A stretch of DNA of 64,000 nt. It comes from Tolypeutes matacus. Taxonomy: Eukaryota > Chordata > Mammalia > Cingulata > Chlamyphoridae. Made by a program: the position numbers and the translations under genes. The stretch's first letter is position 1, and the number at the start of each line of letters is the position of its first letter. The notes below the pieces were generated by a model. The model had not been told where the DNA came from and did not search any database. It saw nothing but the letters and a program-made list of their open reading frames with translations. Shown in pieces: positions 54,941 through 64,000 of this stretch. The stretch spans positions 4,821,037 through 4,885,036 of the forward strand of contig JAKSZT010054324.1 of the NCBI GenBank assembly GCA_026826555.1, read 5' to 3'.

Positions 54941-56010
54941 TTCTAGTCAACATCCATTCTACATTCTAGTAAATGCAATAAGACAAGAAAAACTCATGAA
55001 ACATGGAAAGAAGTTAAATTCTCTTTATTCACAGATGATATGATTGTTTACCAAAAAAATCTAAAAAAGAGTTGCCCAAATAAGTGAGTTCATCAACTTT
55101 TCACAATACAAAGTCAGTATACAAAAAAGAATTGTATTTCAAAAGACTAGCTGAAAAGTTGAAAAACCAGTTTTTTAAAAATACATTTTAAAAAGCATAA
55201 AGTACAAATAAATTTAACAAAAGATTTTGAGACCTACATAGTGAAAGCTACAAAATATTCCAGAGATGAATTAAAAAAGAATAAGCTGGGAGATATACTA
55301 TATTAATCGTTTAGAAGAACCAATTTTGTTAACATGTCAGTTTTACTCAGTTGCTTAAATGGATTATCTAGAGTCAGTGCAATCCTAGTAAAATCCTACA
55401 AGTTTTTTTTCTCCAGAAAATGGTGAGTTTATTTATAAAATGTTTATGGAAAAAAATCAAAGAACTTAGAATAGTAAACATAACAATGAAGAATCAGAAA
55501 ACAGGGTGAAGATTTATACTACCTTATTTCAAAATTACTATGAAACTATAGTCATCAAAAAAGTGTGGCATACATGTAAGCATAGAAAAATAGATCAGTG
55601 GAACAGAAGAGAGTGTCCAGAGGTAGACTACACATATGTGGTCACATGATATTTGGCAAAAGTACCCAAGTAAATCAATGGTGAAAAGAAAAGTCCTTTG
55701 AAAAAATGGGGCTGCAACACTTGAATAAACAAATGGAAGAAAGTGAAACTTGACCCTTCTATCACACCATAATGAAAAGTTAATTCATGATGGATCATAA
55801 ATCTAAACTTTTAAAAAAGCTGGAATTCTAAAACACCTAGAAGAAAACATATAATATTTTTGTGATCTAGAGTAGGCAAATACTTCTTATTGTATACACA
55901 ATAACACTAAATATAAAAGAAAAATATCATTAAATTGGGTTTCATCATAATCAAGACTATCTCTTCAACAAAATACACTCTAAAAGTAATCAAATATAAG
56001 CTGCATACCA
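54941..56010 (+). mobile_element. Old L1 ORF2 second half (left part of split copy)
   Basis: Sense L1 ORF2 order is clear: 'ttctctttattcacagatgatatgattgtttacc' (55018-55051, the FADD-type RT motif region, degraded), 'gactagctgaaaagttg', 'aatcaaagaacttagaatagtaaac' (55454), 'gatcagtggaacagaagagagtgtcc' (55593), 'gatcataaatctaaacttttaaaaaagctggaattctaaaacacctagaag' (55794-55844), and 'aagactatctcttcaacaaaatacactc' (55953-55980). Stops and frameshifts are frequent. The copy is interrupted by an LTR at 56011 and continues after 56569. Confidence 0.88.
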
Positions 56011-56569
56011 GTAGTAGTCAGCCAAAGGGGTGCTGATGAAAAATAACAGATATCTGTTGGCTTTTATAAAGGGTATTTATTTAGGGTAGAAGCTTACAGT
56101 TACCAGGCCATAAAGCATAAGTTACTTCCCTCACCAAAGTTTGTTTCCACATGTTGGAGCAAGATGGTTGCCGACATCTGCCAAGAGTTCAGGCTTCCTG
56201 GGTTCCTCTCTTCCTGGCGCTTGCTTCTCTCTGGGCTCAGGCTTGCTTCTCTCCACAAGGCCAACTGTAGACTATCAGGGGCCTTTTTCCGGGGCCTTCT
56301 CTCCTTCCTCAGCTCTGTGTGCTTACTTCCCTGGGCTCCAGAATTAAAACTCCAACATCAAAACTCCAATTAATTCCTTTGTTCTGCCATGCAGTTTTAT
56401 CTGTGAGTCTCTGCCCACCAAGGGGATGGAGACTCAATGTCCTACTGACGTGGCCTAATCAAAGCCCTAATCATAATTTAATCACACCCAGAAGAACAGA
56501 CCAGTTTACAAGCATAATCCAATAACTAGTTTTGGAATTCATAAACAATACTAAACTGCTTCAATACCA
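56005..56569 (-). mobile_element. Solo LTR, copy 2, inserted in old L1
   Basis: The LTR 56011-56563 (553 bp) is flanked by atacca at 56005-56010 and 56564-56569, a 6-bp target duplication (or 5 bp, atacc, if the LTR is one base longer). On the minus strand it begins TGAAGCAG and carries AATAAA (plus-strand tttatt, 56076-56081) near its far end. It is collinear with copy 1 at 22239-22815. L1 ORF2 sequence resumes in the same sense directly after the second duplication, so the insertion is clearly nested. No internal viral genes are present. Open frames of about 68 codons (56141-56525) are chance frames in the LTR. Confidence 0.88.
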
Positions 56570-57235
56570 AAATAGAAATACTTCCAATACTAATATCAGA
56601 CAAAGAACTTGTATTTAGAATGCATAGTGAAATCCTAAAAATCAACAATACAAAGCAACCCCCAACTTTGGCAAAAGACCTTAACAGGCATTTCACATAA
56701 GAAAATATATGAATGGCGATACGGTGCTCAACATTACTGGTCATAAAGGAAATGCAATTTAAAATCACAATGAGATAATATTGCAAACCTACTAGAATAG
56801 CTAAAACTAAAATCTTGACAATGTTAAATATTGGGAAGATGTGAAACTACTGGAAGACTTATACATTGCTTGTGAAAATGTAAAATTGTACAACCAGTTT
56901 GGATAAAGCTCTGGCCAATATTAAAAAAATAATCACACCTGTACGCCCTGTCATCCAGGAATGCTACTCCGAGGTTTATATCCAATAGAAATAAAAACAT
57001 ATGCCCATAAAAGATTTGTGCAAGAAGGTTCATAGCAACATTATTCATAATAGTCCCAAAGTGGAGACAATACAAATATCCTTTAACAGGAAAATGGATA
57101 AGCAAAGTGTGGAATCTTCATATAATAGAAAACTACTTGTCCATTAAAAATAACAATGTGGATGAATCTCAGAAGCATTATGTCAAATGAAAGAAGCCAG
57201 ACAATAAACTGTTCATATTGTATGTTTCCTTTTTT
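56570..57235 (+). mobile_element. Old L1 ORF2 C-terminus to 3' UTR (right part of split copy)
   Basis: 'aaaagaccttaacaggcatttcac' (56672), 'tcataaaggaaatgcaatttaaaatcacaatgag' (56742-56775), 'ctactggaagacttatacattgcttgtg' (56847-56874), 'catccaggaatgctactccgaggtttatatccaatagaaa' (56951-56990), 'catagcaacattattcataatagtcccaaagtgg' (57031-57064), 'gtggatgaatctcagaagcattatg' (57157-57181) are consecutive blocks of the L1 ORF2 end and early 3' UTR. This completes the copy split by the LTR. Minus-strand frames across it (56526-57105) are artefacts. Confidence 0.88.
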
Positions 57236-57330
57236 GTGCCAAGTGCTTTACTAGGTCTGGGGGATAGAGTGGCAAAGAAGACATACTAGGTCCCTGCTTT
57301 CAGTTATTTCCTGACTAATGATTTACCTAT
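57236..57330 (-). mobile_element. L2 3' end fragment, antisense
   Basis: 'gtgccaagtgctttactaggtctgggggatagagtggcaaagaagacatactaggtccctgc' (57236-57297) is antisense L2 3' UTR. Confidence 0.6.
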
Positions 57331-57414
57331 AAATACCCAAGATTATGACAACATGTGAAAAAAGAGAGGTAGATTCATTAAAACCAAAGCTAACGTGTAA
57401 GGGAAGTCACTTGT

Positions 57415-57725
57415 TCATGTCTTACAGTGTCTTTGCGTGACTGGAATATGCCCCATCTTCTTCAGCTGACAAATTCCTGTATATCTTTTAAAATGTAATT
57501 CAGGATAAATTCCTTTAAAATGCTTTTCCTGTGACCCCAGTTGAGTCTGTTTCTCCTTCTTCATGGCTATAGGGTAACTTGTCCTTTTCTCCATCATAAT
57601 CCAAACAATACATTTCTTGTCTTTCTCCCCATCTAGATTCAAAGTTTTATGTCATTTTCAACTTTGTACCTTTAACACTTAATATTTCATAATATGGTAG
57701 GTGAGTCTTTGTTGAATGAAAGAAG
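57415..57725 (+). mobile_element. L2 3' region
   Basis: 'gtgactggaatatgccccatcttc' (57437), 'tcctgtgaccccagttgagtctg' (57527), 'ccatctagattcaaagttttatgtc' (57629) and 'ggtaggtgagtctttgttgaatgaaag' (57696-57722) are successive L2 3' UTR blocks ending at the L2 terminus. Confidence 0.75.
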
Positions 57726-57866
57726 GAAGGAGATTAAAAAGGGATGTCTAATCATTCTTTCTCCTACAGATAACTGTTTATGATTATCCACAATCTCTGG
57801 GTTCCTAAACCTGTGTGAATAATCTACATCAAACATTTAATTCCTATGTGTGATACACATATACAT

Positions 57867-57886
57867 CTACACACACACACACATAA
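57867..57886. repeat. (CA)n microsatellite, short
   Basis: About eight CA units within a longer CA/TA-rich stretch beginning near 57853. Confidence 0.85.
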
Positions 57887-57924
57887 GTTATATGCAGTGT
57901 CTTACTCTGTTTACTCTTATTTCA

Positions 57925-58055
57925 TTTGTACATGTCTTTACTCCTTATAGATTGAATTCCCTTTGGGGGCAGAGGCCATGTTTAATGCTTACCTGTATAC
58001 TATGGCATCGAGAACAATTGAAAGTAAAGTGTAGGTGTACAGGAAATATATATAT
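57925..58055 (+). mobile_element. L2 3' terminus fragment
   Basis: 'ccttatagattgaattccctttgggggcagaggccatgtttaatgcttacctgtatactatggcatcgagaac' (57943-58015) is a second, separate L2 3' end in sense orientation. It is followed by a short (TA)n run at 58048-58060. Confidence 0.7.
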
Positions 58056-58084
58056 ATATTCTTAAATATACTGTTATCATTAGA

Positions 58085-58315
58085 GCAAAGAGTCTGAAAA
58101 CCTGACTGCTATTCCCATTTCTGTTACACACTAGAGAGGAACTTTTATCAATCACCCATCAAATCTACTGGAAACTCTCTTGTTCATATATAAAATGGGG
58201 ATACCAATAACACTTTCCTCGAACAGTTTTTGAGAGACTCAAATTATTTAAATATTTGAAAGTTCTTTAAATGTTATAAAGTGCTAAGTAAGTTTGATTA
58301 TGATGGTGATGATTA
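58085..58315 (+). mobile_element. MIR SINE
   Basis: 'gtctgaaaacctgactgctattccc' (58091), 'ataaaatggggataccaataacactttcctcgaacagtttttgagagactc' (58191-58241), and 'taaagtgctaagtaagtttgattatgatgg' (58277-58306) follow the sense MIR order from head to tail. Confidence 0.72.
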
Positions 58316-58319
58316 TGAA

Positions 58320-60275
58320 TATAGAGAATTAAAATTTTTTTACCCTAAAATCCCTAGTATAGGATTTCCCCTAATGTTATATTATTTCAAAATAGTGCTA
58401 TTATTTAGGGCCTAGAAATGGATTTAGGTATTTTAAAATTCCTTGCTTTCCCAGTGTCTCCCCTTGTGTATTCTGAGTTCTTTTTAGTTTTTCCATCGCA
58501 GTTGGCTGGGACCACTTCTGAAGGTAAAAGATAATCATATAATGGGCCACTTCCTAGAACTTCTTGTGATATATCCAGTAAAAGGAAATAGGGAAATAAT
58601 GGATTAAATTATTATTTATTCATTCATTGGTGGATTTTAATTTTTTAGTCTATCCCTAGTCCCCATCACCAAGGATGATTTATAGCTCTTTTTCCTCCGA
58701 AGTAAGTCATATTCTTCTTATTCTGAATCCAACAGACAGGGAGGATCACATCCTAACAAGTTCTGCAAGTTATAGAAAGTGATCTTAATACTTTTTATTG
58801 TTCTTCTTGCACCATACTAATTGCAAAACTCAAAAAAAGTATCCTTGATACTTAATAATAGTTTATAGCAGAAGAAACTGGAAAGAACATGATATTTATG
58901 CAGAAATTAGCAAGGTCACTATTTTTTGAAACTATTTCTATTATTGATAACATATAAATCTTAATGAGATTTTTCCCATTAAGGCTCAGGTACTTCTAAT
59001 TTAGTTGTCAAAATGTAAGAAATTATAATTCCATAACAATGATGAATCAATAATTTTTTTTTTTCACAGAACTTAAAGAAATTCACAAATCTTATGTTAA
59101 TTCATTCATTATCATAAGTCCTGCATTACAAGTCAGATATATTTCTGTTTCTTTTATAATTTGGACTCATTTGACCAAGGAAGGTTTAGATCCGGGACTG
59201 TAATGAAATGGAATTTTGGGAAGGAACCCAAATTTAGCAGAAAAACAAGTGGCTGTCTGGGTAAATTGTTGGCATCTGGCAAAGCAATAGATTTTGGGAT
59301 CCATAAGGACTTTAGAAATCATTTCTTTCAACTTTGTGATTATAGAGATGAGAAAAATTGTAATCATCTAAAAGAAAGGCCCCAACATTTAGTGGCTATA
59401 CTTCAGACTCTAGAAGAACTTAAGCATTAGGTTGGGGACCTATGATTCAGAGGTACTGTCAAATGGAGCAAGAAAACCTTGGTTAGGACCTAGTCTCAAC
59501 CAAAGGCCTAGGAACCAGAGATGAATTTCAAGGTTGGTCTCAGTTGAGTCAGAATGTGATAGGCTGGAAGCTCCTTTTACTCCTCCCTGGAGATGGAATG
59601 TTCCAAGATTCTGAACCCACACTGGAAGTAAAGTTCCAAGGGGATGGATTTGAAGCCTGGGGTGAGTGTCTGAGGAGTCATCTTCTAGTTAGAGTGGATT
59701 AGGTTAGAATCAGAAAAGACTTTCCCAACCTATGCTCCACTCAACCCTCCATACTTCTACTTATCCCTTTCCCACTAATTTCACTTATACCTCAAAGGCC
59801 ATTCCTCTGGAATCATATAAACTTGATCAAGTTATCAATCACTGAATTGGTATGCTCTTATTGTGGATTGATTTGTGTAGACCAGTTTAATGACTAATAA
59901 TGTAAGTTCTTTACAGCATTATTCCTATAACTTTTGAAGGATAAGCAGAAATAGAAAGATTATCAGATATACAAAATGTAGCCCAATAAGTTGATGCAGA
60001 AATCATTTCTATTATATCATCAGTATTTTAATTATACCTGTGTTTTGTCAGAAGATACAGATAAAGACAACTCCGTTAATGTAGGCATAATTCATCCCTC
60101 TACAAAGTAAGTGGTTTAAAAGATGTTCAGTTGACATGGATTGCCTTATGCCATAAAAATTGATACATGAAGTAGGTCCAATTATACAAACTGATGTACA
60201 CTTACTATTTTATGACACATTTTAAAAAACTAATTTGTTACATCTGTAGCAGAAAGGGCATTGGGTTTACTGAGT
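58320..60275. other. Mostly unique sequence; weak MIR-like trace
   Basis: No confident repeat or gene is recognised over about 2 kb. 59290-59420 (aggactttagaaatcatttc ... gagatgagaaaa) may be a degraded MIR-related tail. Open frames at 59161-59430 and 59440-59622 have no family match. Confidence 0.35.
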
Positions 60276-60279
60276 TACT

Positions 60280-60530
60280 GGGTAGTGGAGGGAGCATTTG
60301 CTTAGAAGTTAGCACACTTGGGTTCTATTCCCAACTTCAGCCAAACTCTTTGTTCATTCTTTCATTTATTCAACAGCCTAACATGCCCAAAACACATCAT
60401 GCAGTGCTATCAGAGAGTTTATCATCTAACATGGTATCTGGTGCAGAATATATGTCCATTAAATGTTTAGTGAGTAGTGTCACAGGGAAGATGATATTGA
60501 AAACTATACATCTAATGAAAATTTGATTTA
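60280..60530 (+). mobile_element. MIR/L2 mixed fragments
   Basis: 'agttagcacacttgggttctattcccaac' (60308-60336) resembles the MIR box-B head. 'cattctttcatttattcaacagcc' (60355) is L2-like antisense end sequence, and 'cattaaatgtttagtgagtagtgtcacagggaagatg' (60456) a tail-like block. The three pieces probably represent old nested SINE/LINE remnants; the split is not certain. Confidence 0.4.
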
Positions 60531-60534
60531 ACTC

Positions 60535-60725
60535 AGTTTCTCTGTCACTGTATTTGGAATCATGCCGCCCCCAAGGGAGAATGAAGTTCAATAGCAATTC
60601 CTACTGGACCTTAAACTCCAGATCCTTTGACTGAATATTTACTTTAGTCTCTACCACAATATTCTTTTCTTTACAGATTTCAAACATTTCTTGAGATGGG
60701 GATCCACAAGAATGTTTCTTTCATT
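60535..60725. other. Unassigned
   Basis: No repeat or gene is recognised. Confidence 0.4.
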
Positions 60726-60729
60726 TAGT

Positions 60730-61305
60730 ACTGAGTCCTCTAAAACAGAATCTGGATGACGACCACTTCTCACAGCCTCCACAGCTCCTACCTTTGTCCA
60801 TGACACCATCTCCATCTATCCAGATTGTTGCAACAGCCTCATTAATTGGGATCCAAGCTTCAACTCGTACTCTTCCTCAGCATATCAACCTAGCAATCAG
60901 GATCATTCTGTTGATATTATGTTGCATAAACACTCTTGCTCAACCTGCAATGATAAGGTAATTTTCAGTATCCTATAGTGCCTTACAGAATCTATCTCCC
61001 TTTAACATTCTACCTTCATCCTTTACTATTCTTCTGCTTGTTCAGCTTGATCCAGCTTCACAGCAAGTTTTTTGAATATGTCAAATATGCTTATTCATTT
61101 ATCATTGCTGTTTCTCTGCCTAGATAGTTCTTCCCCAGATATCCAGGTGACTTACTTCATCACCTTCTGCACATCATTACTCCAATGTCACTCTTCTGTG
61201 AGGCCTTCAATGACCATCCACGTAAAATTCCCATCCTGCTATCACTTTGTCTTCCCCTTTTCTGGTCTTTCTTTCATTTTTTACTTCTCTGGCTGTCTTC
61301 AATTA
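60730..61305 (+). mobile_element. L2 polymerase C-terminal and 3' region
   Basis: 'gatgacgaccacttctcacagcctccacagctcctacctttgtccatgacaccatctccatctatccagattgttgcaacagcctcatt' (60756-60844) is the characteristic L2 block (antiparallel to nothing else nearby). 'gcctagatagttcttccccagatatcc' (61118) and 'caccttctgcacatcattactccaatgtcactcttctgtgaggccttcaatgaccatcc' (61161-61219) continue it in order. Frames are broken. Confidence 0.88.
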
Positions 61306-61309
61306 GGTT

Positions 61310-61770
61310 TGTTGGAAGCATACCCTGAGAAATGAACTCAGTGTCACATGATTTATTGAGGAAATGCTCTTCAGGAAAAACCTATAACAGAGGGTTTAAA
61401 GCAGGATAGGAAAGGGAAAAAAGCCAATCAAAGATTTGATCTTAGGATAAATTCCACCCTCAGCCTGACCCACAGAGGGAAGGCACTAGAGCATAAAGTA
61501 CAATGCAAGATTGTCTCCCCTTGAGGCAAGGCGTCCTGTTTTATACGCCCCTCTATCAATGAAACACAGGTTGGGAAGGTAATTGTAACTTCCTGGGCCA
61601 GGTAGCTCCAATTAACCGAGGTCGAGTCACTGGGGAAGTGGCTCAGCTGCAGCCATTAGCAGTCAACAGTCACAACAATTGAAGTATGGTGTGCCAAGCT
61701 GGTAGAGGGGATCTGGACTGGGAAACACAGAACTGACCATAGATCACCCTTTGCACCACCCATATTCTTT
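61310..61770 (-). mobile_element. Possible LTR-like element, antisense
   Basis: The plus-strand gatttattgagg (61350) supplies an AATAAA on the minus strand near one end. The rest (gggtttaaagcaggataggaaaggg, gaggcaaggcgtcctgttttatacgcc, gggaagtggctcagctgcagcc) has the texture of an old mammalian LTR read in reverse, with a TATA-like region on the minus strand near 61540. No boundaries or duplication were found. Confidence 0.35.
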
Positions 61771-61774
61771 AGCT

Positions 61775-62220
61775 TCTCTAGATTTACTCCATTCACATAC
61801 AGCTTTTCAAGGATTTAGTCTTCACAGTTACTAGAGATAAGTTAATGGGATAAAATATAGCTCCCTCTTATGTCCTGAGGCATAGCTTCTACAAATCTCC
61901 TGCCTCTACCACCCATTCTAGATTCCCCTCACACAGAGCTACCTCTCACATCTCTATTTGTCTAGGGAACTTGCTTAGTAGGGTAATCTCAACTCTTATC
62001 CCTGAGGTGTCTAAAAAGACCCATTTCCTTTTCGTATTTAGAGATAAAACTGGTCATAAGTACCAAGCCTCAATGGATCACTTGAGTTCCAAACACATTC
62101 TTCCTTTCTCCTATTATATAAGAGCATTTCTACTACCTCCTGATGATCAGGATTAATTGGCAAGTGAGAAATCTGCAGGCTTGTTCAGGGATTGTCAGAT
62201 AGTCTACTCTGGCCTGGGAC
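61775..62220. other. Unassigned
   Basis: No confident repeat or gene. The 61-codon frame at 61971-62156 is unassigned. Confidence 0.4.
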
Positions 62221-62224
62221 CTAT

Positions 62225-62330
62225 CTCAGGGAGTTATTGAGCACTTACTTTCTGCTAGGCACTAGGCATTAGGCTATGTTTTCTATTGGGAGGTTACATT
62301 CACTGATCTTTTTCAGTTCTGTGCACTCAG
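62225..62330 (-). mobile_element. L2/MIR-type end, antisense
   Basis: 'gttattgagcacttactttctgctaggcactaggcattaggctatg' (62233-62278) is the antisense 3' terminal sequence shared in type by MIR and L2. The following 'ggaggttacattcactgatc' suggests L2. Confidence 0.6.
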
Positions 62331-62334
62331 TTCT

Positions 62335-63080
62335 GTATTTCTAGTTTTGAGCCAGCTTCTGAGATGCAGCCCATTTAGACAATTTCACCAGGAGGGTTTC
62401 ACATCCTGCAAGACTGGTCATATCCATCAAGACAGGACTGGTCATTATTTCTTGGTACTGAAATCAGAGAATGATCCAAGGCTTACAATGAATTGAGTAA
62501 CCTTACAGCATCTATGTAATGAGCCCACAAACAAACACATCAGCATACCTAAAGGTCATTCTCTGCCACTGAAATCATAATATAACTTACTAAAATATGA
62601 AGAAATCCCAGAAATTGGACACCTTATGATTGAATATATTAGGAATTCATGTTTTACTCATTGCCTCTGACTCCTACGTCTTAATAAATGTAGCCTCTGG
62701 CTTTTACATCTTTCACTTTCAAATTTTACATCTTTTACTTCCAAAGCAGCATGCTCCCTCTTCAATATAACCCCTGGATATCGTTGCCTTCTTACTGGGG
62801 CTTCAGCTGAAGCTCTTTAGGTTCACATTGAAACTATTCTTAGCAATTAATCCTAAACAACCTGTTTATTCTTCATGTTCATCATATATCCACTAGAAAC
62901 TAGAGTTCTGTATCTTTAGAAGACGAGAACAAATGTGGTGAATTTTTTTCTCCTTTGCTGAATTTCACCTCCATCACTGTCAACCTTAAAAAATATTTTA
63001 TTACAGATGTGCTATTTTACTATCTTCCCCACTTCTTTCATATAAGTGGTTGTATTGCAAAGTCTGTTAAAAAGAGAGAG
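62335..63080. other. Unassigned; small palindrome and GA run
   Basis: gcttcagctgaagc at 62802-62815 is a perfect 14-bp palindrome, probably chance. A short (GA)n/A-rich run is at 63072-63092. No gene or repeat is recognised. Confidence 0.4.
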
Positions 63081-63084
63081 AGAG

Positions 63085-63285
63085 AAAAAAAAACTTCTGA
63101 ATACAATCAGATCTTGACTAGAGTTCTGCCTTTGACACTTAAAGTGTGTGTTGGGGCAATTTACTTAGCTTCCTGAATCTCAGTTTCCTCATTGATAACA
63201 CAGAAATAAATCTATATACCTGAGGGTACATCGTGAATATTCAATGAGAAGGTTTGTGAAAGCCTAAGGAATTGTAGTTTCTTAG
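63085..63285 (+). mobile_element. MIR SINE
   Basis: 'ctagagttctgcctttgacac' (63118), 'gggcaatttacttagcttcctgaatctcagtttcctcattgataac' (63154-63199), and 'gtacatcgtgaatattcaatgagaaggtttgtgaaagcc' (63227-63265) follow the complete sense MIR order. Confidence 0.82.
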
Positions 63286-63289
63286 AATG

Positions 63290-64000
63290 TCTTGATTTAA
63301 TTTCTTTCTTCACCCATTCTTCCTTTCCTCTATGAATGTTGACATGGTGTTTGTTAAGATCCCACAATTGGGTTCAATACATGATTGTTTGGGCTGGGAG
63401 AGATTGTAATCTTGTTTTTGTCCCAAAATAAAAATATTGACTTATTTACTCAAGGTTTCTTTTTCTGGCTGACTTATACACTGTTTCATTCCTCTTCTAA
63501 ACAAGATGTTTCTTTTTCTCTGTGTTGCACTATTGCTGCAAAGAGCTTCCACCTGGTTCTGAAGGCAGGCCACAGTGTTGGGGGAACATCAGATTTTTCA
63601 CTCTCTACTAAAATTATGAGCAAGAACCAGAAAACTAATAAATACTTTTTATGTATTTTAGCTGATTATTTTCTTGGGAAACTTCACATTTATGTATGTT
63701 GTTTCACTTGGGTCCATTCTCCAAATCAATAGTTCATTCCCTCCTCCCCGCTCCCCCAAAAACTATTCTTAAAGGTTAATATCTAGTTTTCTCTTTTACC
63801 ATTCCTGCACTATTGTTTTCCAAATTAGAAAGCCGTGTCTGATTCAGTGATTCTTGCTAAAAAATTGTGCAAATTTCAGCAATATACTCTGACATCTGGC
63901 CCAGGGTTTGTGAAATATTATTATTAATTGTTTATACTTAGCACTAGAAACAGTGCTTTACAAATAGTACTTTATAAAGAACATATAATGGTAAGCATCC
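63290..64000. other. Unassigned to window end
   Basis: No repeat or gene is recognised with confidence. The 115-codon frame at 63385-63732 has no family match and ordinary AT-rich composition. Confidence 0.4.

Noticed and set aside
62802..62815. Perfect 14-bp palindrome gcttcagctgaagc.
   Set aside because: Single short palindrome with no partner or context; expected by chance at this scale.
63385..63732. 115-codon plus-strand frame near the window end.
   Set aside because: AT-rich, no domain, no start context; typical chance frame length in non-coding DNA.

Overview
This window is AT-rich nuclear DNA from a placental mammal, and I see no protein-coding gene, no spliced-gene signature and no functional RNA gene in it. 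The lineage is given by its young repeats. Several SINEs carry a tRNA-Ala-like head with pol III A and B boxes, of the DAS-SINE type known from armadillos and other Xenarthra, including forms with repeated tRNA-like units. A LINE-1 3' region of xenarthran type occurs three times. The best reading is an intergenic gene desert (or a very large intron) of a xenarthran, most likely an armadillo such as Dasypus. Two 10-base runs of N (35760-35769 and 54931-54940) are assembly gaps.

Layout. 1-1640 is a minus-strand L1 3' region. 2330-3265 is L2, followed by a series of MIR fragments and an MLT1-type LTR to 7440. 12797-13234 is a short L1 insertion with a 14-bp target duplication. 14150-14800 is L2. 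15300-19000 is mostly unique and holds the most CpG-rich stretch of the window (about 15980-16680). 19660-20105 is an old L1 3' UTR, and 20520-21130 is a unique candidate regulatory block. 22239-22815 is a solo LTR. 24930-30080 is mainly antisense old L1, interrupted by a SINE at 26003-26197. 31360-33715 holds the DAS-SINE insertions, one of them a 593-bp multi-unit insert splitting an L2. 34286-34945 holds L1 fragments. 37879-39395 is a Tigger-type DNA transposon with both terminal inverted repeats, TA duplications and an LTR nested inside. 40431-40977 is a solo LTR with TG/CA ends and a 4-bp duplication. 44650-46865 holds MaLR-type LTRs and a near-complete MER5A. 52435-53585 is an L1 3' region with a 12-bp duplication. 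54941-57235 is an old L1 ORF2/3' UTR split by a second copy of the 22.2-kb LTR. 57236-63285 is L2 and MIR.

How the parts relate. The elements are layered by age. MIR, L2, MER5A, Tigger and old L1 form an ancient substrate, MaLR/ERV LTRs landed in it, and xenarthran L1 and DAS-SINEs came last. Repeat family names come from my memory of consensus sequences, not from a search. Target duplications, terminal repeats, poly(A) signals and box A/B motifs are read directly. Open reading frames up to 160 codons occur, but they fall in repeats or show no family match, so no CDS is called.
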